A stretch of 64,000 bases of DNA, taken from a virus. Each line of letters begins with the position of its first letter. Position 1 is the first letter of the stretch. A program made the translations under genes and the position numbers. The DNA is taken from positions 1 through 64,000 of IMG/VR virus record IMGVR_UViG_3300030108_001677. One strand, written 5' to 3'. Below, piece by piece: positions 43,669 through 53,329 of this stretch. The notes beneath the pieces are model-generated. The model saw only the letters and a program-made list of their open reading frames with translations, made no database searches and was not told the origin of the DNA.

Positions 43669-46439
43669 CAAATACCCCACTTATCTTCAATATATTGCCT
43701 CACATCAGTCAATTCGTTTTGGTTTAATTCCTTCTTGTAAAAAAGAATTTCGTGAATCATAAACCCGCTTGGTGCCGTTCCTTCAAAAATTAACCCTCTC
43801 CTACCTTGACCTATGAAACCGAATAGGTTTATGCCAGCGTTGAATACATCGGAGAATGTTGCTGGGTTTCCTAACGGCCAATTGCCCTGTGGATCATCTA
43901 ACACAGGGTGAAAAACAAATCGGCTTGCACCCGGATTACCAGCGAATTGAGCGTTGTATAATGGGTTAGAACCACCAACTTCGGTGTAAAGCGACCAAGT
44001 GCCAGCATTACCGTTTTGTGGGTCACAACGCACTATAACTACTGATGGTGTTCCGGCAACTGGTGTTCCAGCCGTTCCTACTGATACCGGTCCAAAGCCA
44101 CCACCATCCATTAGTAAAGTCGGACCTACAACGGCTGGCAATCCAGCATCTAACTTTTGACTTCTATGACCAACACCAAACTTACTGTCAAACATATTCA
44201 ACGGCACATTAGGGTCGTATGGTGCGGGCGTTACCACATAAACAAAGGTGTATTTACCATTTGTGTGATTTACTTCATTGTGGAACGCACTGAATTGTTG
44301 CTTACCCTGTGGCACCAACAATGGGAGGCTTGGGATATATCCACGATAACCCACTGGATTGGCTGGGTCAAACGGTGCCATGCCTAATCGGCTACCAAAT
44401 TTATTGACCCAACCACTAAATATGGTCGGACCTGTTTTTCCTATTCTTGCCATTTCCCATTCTAACGGCATACCGCCAAATGAATGGAGTCCTTCACCTT
44501 CGGAAAACTCAAGAACCCAACCCATTTGTGTGTCCAAATCGTGTAAAAACGGCACACCTATTTGGCCTTGATAATTATAATCTGTAATGCTGGCCGCTTT
44601 CAAAGAACCTATACTGTTAGTGGCTGGGTTGTGTTTAACATAGATCCACGGAAACATAAACATCGGACCGGAATAAAATACCGCTTCCGGATGAAGTGTT
44701 GATTTGCTTTTCCACCAAGAAACTTCTGTCGTTTGCTTACCTACTTGTTGTCCGTGAGCATCAAACATATAACGAGGATCATTCCCATCCAGCCACAAAA
44801 TCAACTCATTTGTAAAAGGTGCAAGGTAATCAGCAGGGTTGAAAAGACCGGTTGTTTGTGATGGAGAAACACGATTTGCTTCGGTGTTTCGTGATGTTTT
44901 ACTGACCCAATAAGCATCATTCCCGAAGCCCGATTTGTCCGTAAAGAATTGACCTTGTGTGAACCTTGCTCTTGTCATTTGACCCTTCTTTCTCAATTTG
45001 CCACCATTGTCAATGATTAAGTCACCATTACCAAGCGTGAACCAAACAGGGGTATTATCGGTGTGTTCAAACAAAAACCCTTGAGTATGAGGATCTGCAT
45101 CAACATCAGCATCAATCAAGATACTGTTTTGCACTACTACCCTATCGTTTTGAAAATCTAACGCTATGATTCTTACTCTTTCAATAGGGTTTCCAATCGG
45201 ATCTAATGCTATCCCGCCATCGGTATCGGCATCAGTGGGATTAAAAGAATAAGATGAAAAGGGCAAGCCGGTGATAGGATCGGTGCCCGATGTGTTGACA
45301 ATAGCATTTAGACTGGACACAGGCAAGCCATCTGTATGATATGAGTCCTTTGTTACGATAGCACCTATGTCTAAAATTCGACTACCCCACCATGTTTGTA
45401 ATGGCAATTCTTCGACTGGTATTTTCAATAAGTAAGATGCAATTAATTCTAAAGCGGTTGCCTTACCAAAAGGATGATTTCTTATTTTGAATGTTCCATA
45501 ATCCATACCTGTGGCTAAAGAAATCGGATTAGTGACGGGTTGTGTTACTGCAACATTGGTAAAATCATACGCTACACATACCATCGGTAGTGGCATGTCT
45601 GCATCTTCATCTCCTGTTCCGTCAATAATCGGTGTAGTGAATGCGGGTGTCTTGTTGTTAAAGAAATACAAATCCGGCACATCAATTTCATCTTCAAAAT
45701 CCCATAAGCCTATGGTGTCTTGTGTCTTGGTAAGAGGCTGTAATTGTGGTGCTACAATCCCCCTGCTAATACGCACACTTTCGATAACGCCCCTGTATTG
45801 GCCGCCTGTTCCTCCGATGTGAAGATCCGATGAGAATGCTTTTGTTGTCCGTGTTTCACCACCAAAGTCTAACTCGCCAAACAACTCTCCGTTGACAAAG
45901 ACTCTTAGCCCCTCTCCTGTGAATTGAGCGTTAATGTAAAACATCGGATTGCCACTTAACGATAAATCATGAGGCAAATTGCCACCTACGCCGTATGTTC
46001 CACCTACGGCAAATTCATTTGCGGCTGGCGACCACAAGTGTGGGATAGTTAGAGTTTCTATTGCTTCACTATTCCCAGCATTTCGTGTCAAAACACTGAA
46101 ACTAAGATTTGCTGACTGGCGTATTTCACCAAATTTCAAAGTGTAACAGCCTTCTTTATGCACTATAACACCGCCACAATCCGGTATAACATAGGCTTCT
46201 ATTGTGAATGGTCCGATTAGATTGTTCAACGGATTCCCTTCGTTTGGAATATGTCTTAGGCCAATCTTTGGCTCATCACTGTTATATGAAGAAACTTTGT
46301 TGGTTATACCCTTTTTTTCAGCATGACCGCTTGGGAATAAATCAACACCGGTTTCTCTAAATGCACCAGTGGGAACAACCATGCCGTCAGTAAAGCCGTT
46401 CAACCGCACGGCTTGTGTGCTTACCCTCTCAACCGCCAT
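43668..46439 (-). CDS. Tail protein with two LamG/ConA-like regions
   Basis: 923 residues. Residues ~60-245 form a LamG-like region ('GPFTIEAYVIPD...LRVFVNGELFGELDFGG...GVIESVRISRGIV'). Residues ~690-920 form a second one, ending with 'GFMIHEILFYKKELNQNEL', a common end of phage ConA-like domains. Between them are beta-rich unrecognised segments. Candidate glycan-binding tail or fibre protein, next to the 1687-residue one with the same domain class. Confidence 0.6.
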   Translation of the reverse strand: MAVERVSTQAVRLNGFTDGMVVPTGAFRETGVDLFPSGHAEKKGITNKVSSYNSDEPKIGLRHIPNEGNPLNNLIGPFTIEAYVIPDCGGVIVHKEGCYTLKFGEIRQSANLSFSVLTRNAGNSEAIETLTIPHLWSPAANEFAVGGTYGVGGNLPHDLSLSGNPMFYINAQFTGEGLRVFVNGELFGELDFGGETRTTKAFSSDLHIGGTGGQYRGVIESVRISRGIVAPQLQPLTKTQDTIGLWDFEDEIDVPDLYFFNNKTPAFTTPIIDGTGDEDADMPLPMVCVAYDFTNVAVTQPVTNPISLATGMDYGTFKIRNHPFGKATALELIASYLLKIPVEELPLQTWWGSRILDIGAIVTKDSYHTDGLPVSSLNAIVNTSGTDPITGLPFSSYSFNPTDADTDGGIALDPIGNPIERVRIIALDFQNDRVVVQNSILIDADVDADPHTQGFLFEHTDNTPVWFTLGNGDLIIDNGGKLRKKGQMTRARFTQGQFFTDKSGFGNDAYWVSKTSRNTEANRVSPSQTTGLFNPADYLAPFTNELILWLDGNDPRYMFDAHGQQVGKQTTEVSWWKSKSTLHPEAVFYSGPMFMFPWIYVKHNPATNSIGSLKAASITDYNYQGQIGVPFLHDLDTQMGWVLEFSEGEGLHSFGGMPLEWEMARIGKTGPTIFSGWVNKFGSRLGMAPFDPANPVGYRGYIPSLPLLVPQGKQQFSAFHNEVNHTNGKYTFVYVVTPAPYDPNVPLNMFDSKFGVGHRSQKLDAGLPAVVGPTLLMDGGGFGPVSVGTAGTPVAGTPSVVIVRCDPQNGNAGTWSLYTEVGGSNPLYNAQFAGNPGASRFVFHPVLDDPQGNWPLGNPATFSDVFNAGINLFGFIGQGRRGLIFEGTAPSGFMIHEILFYKKELNQNELTDVRQYIEDKWGI

Positions 46440-46443
46440 CTCA

Positions 46444-47709
46444 TCAAATCCCTATCAACTGCTCAACTGCGGCGAACCCAATGTTGAATGTATAGACCGA
46501 ATCACCTGCCGCATAGGCTGGTGTGAATGTCTGTATTACACCGGGTATTGCCACCTTTTGCTGGAAAAAAGGGTTAGGTCTGTTTAGAACCCCTCCTTCA
46601 ACAGTGACAGGATCGAAAGGTTCTGTATTATCTTCGGATGGGTAGTCTGTGCCCGGTCCGGATGGAATGATAAACTGCCTCAAGACCTCACCACTTGCCC
46701 CAGCAGTTATCATGGATTCGTAAGGCACCCTTAAACCAACGATATACTTCTTTACCGATGAAGATTCATCTATGTTCAACAATTTAGAAACATCAAATGA
46801 TGATAATGAATCGGGCAATTCAACTAAATCTCCCGTCAAGGCTTGTGGTGAAATCATACCACCACCAGCCGATGCGTTCATTGTCATATTCAACAAGTCT
46901 TGAACCTTATCTCCCTTGCTTTTGCGTGAGCCAGTCACGCCTCCTGTAAAGGCTGATACAAAGAAAGAGTTAGTCCAAACACTGCTGTTTGATACAAGAG
47001 GATCGGCACCTTTTATGACCGGCTTGTTACCCTTTTCACTTTTTACTGTATTAGTAATGGTAATCTTGCCATTACCTTGCCCCGCACCCCCCATTTGGTT
47101 GCTCAAAATTTGATTTGCACCTGCGCTTACTGTTGCAGTAACAACGGTATTTATGACCACCTGTGTCGCCGCAACTTGCACAAACGAATTACCTGCAACA
47201 GCCGTTTGTATTGCTGTGGCAACTCCGCCTATGTTGGTGACATTTTGTATATTGATGGGTATTGTGGACACACCACCAGTGATAGTGTTGTTGATTGCGC
47301 CTGTTTTGTCGAATTTCAAAACAATTGATTCTCCGTTACCAGCGTCAATTTGACCAGCAGTGCTAAATCTAATTTCCTTGCCATGCAAATCATCTTTTAT
47401 GTTTTGGGCGGATGCCTGTGCTACTGAAAGTGCGGTGGCTAATTGAGAAGCCCATGTCGTGTAATTGCCCGTTGCTCTTGTTAAATCAATCACACAAGAA
47501 GCGGCACTACCAGCCGATGCAAACTCATCGTCTGTGATTACCCCATCAATCGTAATGGACAACATGTTGCTGTTCAAATCTAAAGCGGCACGGGTAGCGA
47601 CAATCGGTATAGGCCATGTTGCTACCCCCCTTGTTACTGCAAACGAAATTTGTGATGCCTTTAATTCGATGATTTGTCCGTCTTTACGAATTAATTGTAT
47701 CATTGGCAT
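46444..47709 (-). CDS. Tail protein downstream of tape measure
   Basis: 421 residues. GGGGGA ends 7 nt before the ATG. The N-terminus ('LIRKDGQIIELKASQISFAVTRG', 'LDLNSNMLSITIDGVIT') and C-terminus ('VYTFNIGFAAVEQLIG') look like distal-tail or LysM/gp53-type baseplate parts. The middle (~60-220) is Ala/Thr/Val-rich and low-complexity. Placement right after the tape measure is where distal tail proteins lie in siphoviruses. Family not recognised with certainty. Confidence 0.5.
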   Translation of the reverse strand: MPMIQLIRKDGQIIELKASQISFAVTRGVATWPIPIVATRAALDLNSNMLSITIDGVITDDEFASAGSAASCVIDLTRATGNYTTWASQLATALSVAQASAQNIKDDLHGKEIRFSTAGQIDAGNGESIVLKFDKTGAINNTITGGVSTIPINIQNVTNIGGVATAIQTAVAGNSFVQVAATQVVINTVVTATVSAGANQILSNQMGGAGQGNGKITITNTVKSEKGNKPVIKGADPLVSNSSVWTNSFFVSAFTGGVTGSRKSKGDKVQDLLNMTMNASAGGGMISPQALTGDLVELPDSLSSFDVSKLLNIDESSSVKKYIVGLRVPYESMITAGASGEVLRQFIIPSGPGTDYPSEDNTEPFDPVTVEGGVLNRPNPFFQQKVAIPGVIQTFTPAYAAGDSVYTFNIGFAAVEQLIGI

Positions 47710-47711
47710 GA

Positions 47712-49286
47712 CTAAATCCCCCTACTAAACCCACCTTGTCTTGAACGGTTCTTGAATAATCGCCCAACTTCTTCGCCCACCATTCGTGCTATCCTACGGG
47801 GGTCGCCATTTGCACCACTTACATTGATGTTGATTGTGGTTTCACCGCCTCCCATATCACCCGCACTTTGTATAGTTACAGGTATGGTTCGGCCATCGGG
47901 TAGTGGCACTACTGCTTCTGTGCCGTGCAATTCAGCAGGGTAGCCGGACTTAGGACCAGTTACTACACCACCCCTTGCTAACTTCAACCCTTCAATGTTA
48001 ATTTTCGGCACATCGTCAAATGGATTAATCTTGTTAAATACGCCAATTACTTTGTTCAATAACTTCAATGCTGGTGAAATGAAGTCAATTAGGCTATTAA
48101 CGAATTGCTTGAAGAATGCCTTAACTCCGCTTAATACATCTTTCCAAACACCGCCAATTGATATTAGAATCTCCTTAACCTTGCCAAAGTCACCACGCAG
48201 TAATGCTACAAACGCACTAACAAGTTTCATGGCGGTTCTAACGATTCCCATAAAGATAGTCAGTATAAAGCCAAATGCGGCTATCAGCATTTTGTAGTAA
48301 GGTGCTATGTATGGATATACGAAACGCACGATCCTAATCACGATAGAAATGATGGCCGCCGCAAGGAACACTACGGTTGCTATAATCTCACTTACTAACT
48401 GGATTATGTCACCTATGAAAGCAAATATGCCGGAATTGACCAAGAAATCCATAAGATATTGGAATAATCCGACAACCATATCGAAGAATTGTTGAACACC
48501 ACCGTCACCAAGCGCACCCATTATCATATCCCATGCGTCAGCAAACCCTTCGTAAATTGTAACAATACCATCAAGCACTGCTTGTAAGAAACCGGATTCG
48601 GCTAAAGCAGTAATAAAGGACATGATGATGCCAGTTATCATTGTCCAATAGCCCATGAATAACTCCGCTACGAATGTTAAGGCATCAACAATACCATCCA
48701 CTACTGATTGGAAATCAAGACCATCGGGCAGTGTCAAATTATCTTTGAGCGTTTGCCATGTTTCTTTTATCTTAGCGATAGCGTTGTCAATAACGCCCAT
48801 CAATCCACCGATAATTGGCAGATCTTCTAACCACTTTCTAAGCGTTCCTCCACCTGTATCGAAAGCGGCAACAAGTAACATAACGACACCTACCACCCCC
48901 ATCATCAGCCCCATAAGCGGCAATATAGACATCAATAACATCTTGAAGAAACCACCAACCCCCTTGACAACACCACCAAGCAACATGAACGGTGCGGCAA
49001 GGACTGTGGCCGCCACACCCATACGCTCACTGGATTCTTCGGTTTTATCAGCCGATTCTTCCATAGTGTTGCCCAAATCTTGTGCTGGTTTGTTAGCATC
49101 AGTGAAGGTTGATGTAAGGCTCTTTACAGCCATGTCCACTTTCATGTATGTTTTCATCAAAGGACCGAATACCTTGAGCAACACACGGGTTTTATCGGGT
49201 AAAATTGTTAGAACATCGTTAAATTCTTGATAGGTAGCAATCAGATCCGCCATAGCGTAATTGTTTTGCTTTAACGAATTAGCCAT
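47712..49286 (-). CDS. Tail tape measure protein
   Basis: 524 residues. Several long hydrophobic helices in residues ~90-360 ('MLLGGVVKGVGGFFKMLLMSI', 'IIQLVSEIIATVVFLAAAI') and helical linkers. The C-terminal 'ARGGVVTGPKSGYPAELHG' then 'EAVVPLPDG' is characteristic of phage tape measures. Length sets tail length; at about 1.5 A per residue this would be a short tail near 80 nm. GGGG ends 7 nt before the ATG. It overlaps the frameshift chaperone frame by 8 nt, the usual siphovirus order. Confidence 0.85.
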   Translation of the reverse strand: MANSLKQNNYAMADLIATYQEFNDVLTILPDKTRVLLKVFGPLMKTYMKVDMAVKSLTSTFTDANKPAQDLGNTMEESADKTEESSERMGVAATVLAAPFMLLGGVVKGVGGFFKMLLMSILPLMGLMMGVVGVVMLLVAAFDTGGGTLRKWLEDLPIIGGLMGVIDNAIAKIKETWQTLKDNLTLPDGLDFQSVVDGIVDALTFVAELFMGYWTMITGIIMSFITALAESGFLQAVLDGIVTIYEGFADAWDMIMGALGDGGVQQFFDMVVGLFQYLMDFLVNSGIFAFIGDIIQLVSEIIATVVFLAAAIISIVIRIVRFVYPYIAPYYKMLIAAFGFILTIFMGIVRTAMKLVSAFVALLRGDFGKVKEILISIGGVWKDVLSGVKAFFKQFVNSLIDFISPALKLLNKVIGVFNKINPFDDVPKINIEGLKLARGGVVTGPKSGYPAELHGTEAVVPLPDGRTIPVTIQSAGDMGGGETTININVSGANGDPRRIARMVGEEVGRLFKNRSRQGGFSRGI

Positions 49287-49620
49287 CTTGATACCCCAGT
49301 TTTGCGTTCATGCGCTCAAAGAAGTCAGCGTCACTTGTTGTTTTTACGCTACGCCCCTTATTACCGCCCACATCGTTCTCACGCTTTAATTTCTCCATCT
49401 CATTGGACTCTATTTCTTTATATGTGGACAGTATGTAGTAATCCATAATCACCTGTTCGGGTGGCATGTTATCCCACGCTTGTGGAGAACACTTGAAAAA
49501 ATGTGCAAGGAAAAACACTGGTAGTCTGTGTGCAATCACTGGGATTTTGTATTCGTCTATTGGCGTTTCGCCCTCTCCATCCCATGTCATGAATGACCGA
49601 ACATCGTCAAGGGTTATCCC
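49279..49620 (-). CDS. Tail assembly chaperone, -1 frame extension (T-like)
   Basis: 113 codons in the -1 frame after the slippery site, continuing the upstream chaperone to a ~232-residue fusion. The frame is open back through the slippery site. Its own first ATG (49590) has no ribosome binding site, so it is unlikely to start alone. The sequence ('DNMPPEQVIMDYYILSTYKEIES') has the aromatic/acidic helix typical of the second chaperone ORF, whose product binds the tape measure in lambda-like phages. It ends inside the tape measure start. Confidence 0.65.
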   Translation of the reverse strand, partial: GITLDDVRSFMTWDGEGETPIDEYKIPVIAHRLPVFFLAHFFKCSPQAWDNMPPEQVIMDYYILSTYKEIESNEMEKLKRENDVGGNKGRSVKTTSDADFFERMNAKLGYQDG

Positions 49621-49976
49621 AAAGGGGCTGAACCGCCCGCAATACCACGCATCAAATCCTCAAACGAAGGCAGTATTGATTGTAGTGCTTCACCGACTTC
49701 GGGTTTGATGTTTAGCAATTGAGATGTTGTCAATGATGGTTCGGTCTTTTCGACACATGTTGTGATTACGAATTTCCAATAACCACCAAAGTCAATCTTT
49801 GGTGTCATATCCCCGCCATCAGCACTGATACTAACGAATTTTGTCAAAGCATTTTGACGCTCAAGCCAAGTCAATTGCTTGACCCATACCGTCATTTCGC
49901 CAAATGGCGTGTCAATTGTATGTTCTTCTGCTTCGTTTCCAATCAATAAATCATTCGCTGTCGCTTTCTCCGCCAT
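49614..49976 (-). CDS. Tail assembly chaperone (G-like)
   Basis: 120 residues from ATG 49976, with AAGGTGA upstream; the GTG at 49985 is less supported. 'TPFGEMTVWVKQLTWLERQNALTKF' and the C-terminal 'LPSFEDLMRGIAGGS' fit the small phage chaperones that precede the tape measure. Its last codons contain CCCTTTG, allowing a -1 shift into the downstream frame. It stops at TAA 49614 when no shift occurs. Confidence 0.65.
   Translation of the reverse strand: MAEKATANDLLIGNEAEEHTIDTPFGEMTVWVKQLTWLERQNALTKFVSISADGGDMTPKIDFGGYWKFVITTCVEKTEPSLTTSQLLNIKPEVGEALQSILPSFEDLMRGIAGGSAPLG
49620..49626 (-). promoter_or_regulatory. -1 ribosomal frameshift slippery heptamer
   Basis: On the - strand the bases read C CCT TTG in the zero frame, an exact X XXY YYZ heptamer. 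The zero-frame stop TAA follows one codon later. The -1 frame is open for 113 codons. This is the arrangement of the conserved tail-chaperone frameshift of tailed phages. Confidence 0.75.
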
Positions 49977-50316
49977 CTGTTTCACCTTCGGTTACTGGCT
50001 CGGCTTGACCTGCATCATCTTCGCTCAAACGAGCAATAAGATCTGCTTTCAGTCCGGTAGCGTCAAGACCACGCTGGCTACACAAGACCTGCAATTCAGT
50101 CTTGTTCATGTCAGCGTATTCTTTGTTTTCCGCTACTGGTGCCTCAACAGTCACTTCCGGTGATGATGTCGGTTCAACAACAGGAACAGTGCTTACGGAA
50201 ACTTCTATGCCTTGTGCTGAAACACCAACGCCTTCAATAATTCGGCCATTGGTAATAGTCCAATTCAAAAATTCCCTGCGCCCTGCGATTTCAACATATC
50301 CTGTTAGCCTTACCAT
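49951..50316 (-). CDS. Virion-cluster protein with SAP domain
   Basis: 121 residues from ATG 50316 (AGGGTGA upstream; ATG 50334 lacks a site). Residues ~75-105 read 'MNKTELQVLCSQRGLDATGLKADLIARL', a SAP helix-turn-helix motif known to bind AT-rich DNA. A Pro/Val/Glu linker precedes it and an acidic tail follows. The N-terminal 35 residues look like a small beta unit. It lies between the tail tube candidate and the chaperones, a common place for short tail-associated proteins, but a SAP domain there is unusual. Confidence 0.65.
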   Translation of the reverse strand: MVRLTGYVEIAGRREFLNWTITNGRIIEGVGVSAQGIEVSVSTVPVVEPTSSPEVTVEAPVAENKEYADMNKTELQVLCSQRGLDATGLKADLIARLSEDDAGQAEPVTEGETDGGESDSE

Positions 50317-50353
50317 TATTCTCACCCTTGTCATGCTTGTTAATTAACTTTAT

Positions 50354-52621
50354 TCAAATGATGTAATACGGGTTATGCTCTTGAACCTTTAGATGTCGGA
50401 CAGCAAACTCCACGCTTGCAGTAACCGGTCCTTTATCATCGGGCATTGGATGTTCCGCTTTCATCAATGTGTAATCTTCAAGTGTAATTGTGCCTCTTTG
50501 TCTTGTGCCAGCCGAGCCGGGTTTATTCAAGACCAGTGTGCAATCGTTTGTGTTTATGTTATGCTTACGGGTTCTCAATTCTTCAAAGAACCTATCATCT
50601 TCAACCAATGCGGTGAAGGTGAATGAGTATTCCCTTGCCGCCTCCGTGATTTCCGAAGCATACTGTGTAGCGGCTTCTTGCACCTGATCTGCATCAGCAT
50701 ACGCACCATCTGTGCCTCTAATGTAAAACTGTGCGGTGTTGCCATTAGCAATACTGATGTTGACATCTTTTGCTCGCAATACGGTAGCACCAAAGGCACT
50801 GAATAACATGTGCTGGAATAGGTATGGCTTTTCGCCATTGACGGCAATACCGGACACACTACGCTTGGTTATGTCATTTGCAGTGTTCTCAAACATACGG
50901 TGTGGTGTAATGAATTGGTTGTTGGTGTCTTTGAACATGCGTGTCGCTTCAAAGTTAGTGGTCATTTTTAATTCACCTTCACTGTCAGCAGTTAGGCTCA
51001 AATCACTCACTTTACAACCGGAAAACACCCGTAGCATTTGGTTTGTGCCCGGTGTTGTATCGGTGGTGCGGAATGATTGCTCAAAGCAAAAGGTCGGTAG
51101 TGTAGTGTAGCCAAAGAAGTTATGCTCAACACCATTCTTCAATTCGCCAGTGGACAACAGTGCTGGTGAGCCACGCTCATGTGCTACTGTTCCATCAAGA
51201 GTATATTGTAGTCTTTCCACACCACACGATGCGGCTACATGGTCGAATAAGAATGGTTCCTCAACATAGATGTAACCTTGATCTGAACCATTTGCACTAC
51301 CAATGCCAATGACCCTGCGGATTTCATGCTTGTGTAATGTGGGTGCTGTAACATCAGCACCCGGCACTTGAACAGTATCTTTGTCAAAGATTTGAATGTA
51401 ATCACCAAGAGTAAATTTAGCCGCATTTGCATTTGATAGTTTGATGCGTATATCGCCAGCACTCACAGCAAGGGTTGGTCGAGCCAGTAAGTAAAGTGGC
51501 ACACCTACGGTCTGTGCCCTTGCTTTAGCACCTGTATCAATGTCAGCCAAGCCATCTATTTGTGCGGCGTTTAGTGTAGTGTATGAGCCAAGTAAAGGCG
51601 CACCTGCGGCACTTAGCACCTTAAACAGCCCTGCGGCTGGTGCATCTTCAAAGATTGAAGCAAAGCCAGTTATGCCATTACCAGCAGTGCTGATTTGTGC
51701 ATCGGTAGCACCTGCCGCCGCAACGGTCAATCCACCTATCAATATATCTTGGTCAAGATGGCCGGGTTGGTCAAGACCTGTTACATCTGTGCCATTTGCG
51801 GCAATACCCGTTACAGTGATGTCAAGAACCGGTGCAGGGTCAAATGTGTTTTGTGCGGCGTATGTCATGTTGTTGACATTTGTTTTGAGATTTAATGGTG
51901 TAGCCGTTATGGTTCCATTACTGTCACAGTGAGCAAACTCACCTACGCTCTTTGCAGTGTGTCCACCCAAAGCATATTTCCACATCTTCAATGAATGTGC
52001 ATTCAAGTCCATAGAACCACCAGCAAGAGTTTCCTTGCCCGATGTTAAGACATTCACATCACGACCCATACCTATGATGTGTTGCTTTCTAACATCTATC
52101 TCCGGTTCGGGTAGCGTGAATGAGTTAAGCAATCCTAAAAATTGGTCGGTTTTGATTCTTTCATCGGAACCTGCTGTGCAATTGTGGTCGTATGTTGGAA
52201 CACGCAGTGAATCAATAATGAAGAAATCGCCTGTGTTTGCAGTGGCCGGACTGGTTGCCAATCTCGGTGTGACGGTTATGGTAGCATCATCGTTTGCAGT
52301 GATGTAGTATGTTCTCTTTGTTGTTGGAAAGTGATCGGCAGTGAAAGCGTTGCTACCGCCCGATGAATAGATACGCAGTGTAGCACCAATCAACATGCCA
52401 TTGGGCACCATCATGTGCCCATCGGTGTCAACCCAATACATGGCCTCTCCGATAGTAATTATACTGCTGTTCTCGGTGGTTCCGTTGGTTGTTGACCAGC
52501 CCGATGTAGCACTGCCTCCGCCCGCTACATTGGTTCCTTGTCCTACTAATCCGGTTTCTTTGCCCATAGATATTTCAATTAAATCTCCTTTGAATACTTG
52601 ATTTACTGGCATATTTATCAT
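50354..52621 (-). CDS. Major tail tube protein candidate with large insertion
   Basis: 755 residues, beta-rich. Around residues 165-190 'LLNSFTLPEPEIDVRKQHIIG' with 'GGSMDLNAH', and around 540 'SGCKVSDLSLTADSEGELKMTTNFEA', resemble phage tail-tube proteins. Between them lie ~250 residues of Ala/Gly-rich insertion, which would explain the unusual size (tube proteins are usually 150-300). Context, upstream of the chaperones and tape measure and downstream of the tail terminator candidate, supports tube. ATG 52621 is preceded only by weak signals. Confidence 0.55.
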   Translation of the reverse strand: MINMPVNQVFKGDLIEISMGKETGLVGQGTNVAGGGSATSGWSTTNGTTENSSIITIGEAMYWVDTDGHMMVPNGMLIGATLRIYSSGGSNAFTADHFPTTKRTYYITANDDATITVTPRLATSPATANTGDFFIIDSLRVPTYDHNCTAGSDERIKTDQFLGLLNSFTLPEPEIDVRKQHIIGMGRDVNVLTSGKETLAGGSMDLNAHSLKMWKYALGGHTAKSVGEFAHCDSNGTITATPLNLKTNVNNMTYAAQNTFDPAPVLDITVTGIAANGTDVTGLDQPGHLDQDILIGGLTVAAAGATDAQISTAGNGITGFASIFEDAPAAGLFKVLSAAGAPLLGSYTTLNAAQIDGLADIDTGAKARAQTVGVPLYLLARPTLAVSAGDIRIKLSNANAAKFTLGDYIQIFDKDTVQVPGADVTAPTLHKHEIRRVIGIGSANGSDQGYIYVEEPFLFDHVAASCGVERLQYTLDGTVAHERGSPALLSTGELKNGVEHNFFGYTTLPTFCFEQSFRTTDTTPGTNQMLRVFSGCKVSDLSLTADSEGELKMTTNFEATRMFKDTNNQFITPHRMFENTANDITKRSVSGIAVNGEKPYLFQHMLFSAFGATVLRAKDVNISIANGNTAQFYIRGTDGAYADADQVQEAATQYASEITEAAREYSFTFTALVEDDRFFEELRTRKHNINTNDCTLVLNKPGSAGTRQRGTITLEDYTLMKAEHPMPDDKGPVTASVEFAVRHLKVQEHNPYYII

Positions 52622-52622
52622 C

Positions 52623-53054
52623 TCATAATGTTGGTAATGGTTGGGCGAAAATTATACATTCGGCTTGCATCGTGTATCGGAACAACCTCTTGCTACGGTC
52701 CGACAAGTCGGTTCGGGTCTTGAAGATTACCCTATCAAAGTTAACATTATCGCCCTTTCTCACCAAATGTAGTATGCGCCGAACCTCATCTCTAAGCGTG
52801 CTAAGACGCTTACGACTTTTTACGGTGCGTATGTCAATGGTGAGATTAATGTGTTCATTAACGAAGTCAAACAGCAATTCCGGCTGTGCTTCGTTATGTG
52901 CAGTTTCAAAGACACGAATGATGTCATGATCTTGAAGCCGTGTCCTTTTACCCTCGCCAGCCTCAAGTGTGGCAATATCCAAAATAGAAGGTTTGGGTGA
53001 CACATTCCAATTGCTGTTCAAGGCAGTAACTATGCCATCAATAGCGTCAGTCAT
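52623..53054 (-). CDS. Tail terminator/completion protein candidate
   Basis: 143 residues. The pattern of N-terminal helix ('IDGIVTALNSNW'), strand ('LFDFVNEHINLTIDI'), then 'LSTLRDEVRRILHLVRKG' and C-terminal strands ('YTMQAECIIFAQ') fits phage tail terminators (gpU/gp10-like). Positioned between the connector and the tube as expected. Assignment from fold pattern and synteny. Confidence 0.5.
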   Translation of the reverse strand: MTDAIDGIVTALNSNWNVSPKPSILDIATLEAGEGKRTRLQDHDIIRVFETAHNEAQPELLFDFVNEHINLTIDIRTVKSRKRLSTLRDEVRRILHLVRKGDNVNFDRVIFKTRTDLSDRSKRLFRYTMQAECIIFAQPLPTL

Positions 53055-53329
53055 TCTTTCATAGCCCCCATGAATTTGGCCTCGGCTGTCTTTACATCAA
53101 GTGCGAAAGGACTTGCTTTTTTATGTGCCTCCATTACAATGGCTAATTCTTCATCGGATTTAGGTTCAACGCTTTCAGCATCTTCACTATCCATGTTCCT
53201 TTCTTCTATCATTAGCCTCTCAAGGTGTGCTGGCTCACTGGCCTCCTGTGTTCGCATAGCGGCAAGCAATTCTTTCAATGCCTTACCTGCATTATCGCTA
53301 TACTGTATGAGATCTTCCACATCAACCAC
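53051..53329 (-). CDS. Hypothetical helical protein, GTG start
   Basis: 92 residues, highly charged and helical with many Glu/Ala/Lys ('LKELLAAMRTQEASEP'). It lies between the connector and the terminator gene. Could be a minor neck or head-completion protein, but nothing specific is recognised. Start GTG 53329 overlaps the previous stop region; ATGA overlap downstream. Confidence 0.5.
   Translation of the reverse strand: MVDVEDLIQYSDNAGKALKELLAAMRTQEASEPAHLERLMIEERNMDSEDAESVEPKSDEELAIVMEAHKKASPFALDVKTAEAKFMGAMKE

Noticed and set aside
48655-49230. 191-codon + frame opposite the tape measure gene
   Set aside because: Low-complexity Ser/Thr/Ile/Pro sequence that mirrors the hydrophobic tape measure codons, no ribosome binding site; antisense shadow.
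49279-49590. Independent gene starting at ATG 49590
   Set aside because: No ribosome binding site and the frame is open back to the slippery heptamer, so frameshift expression explains it better.
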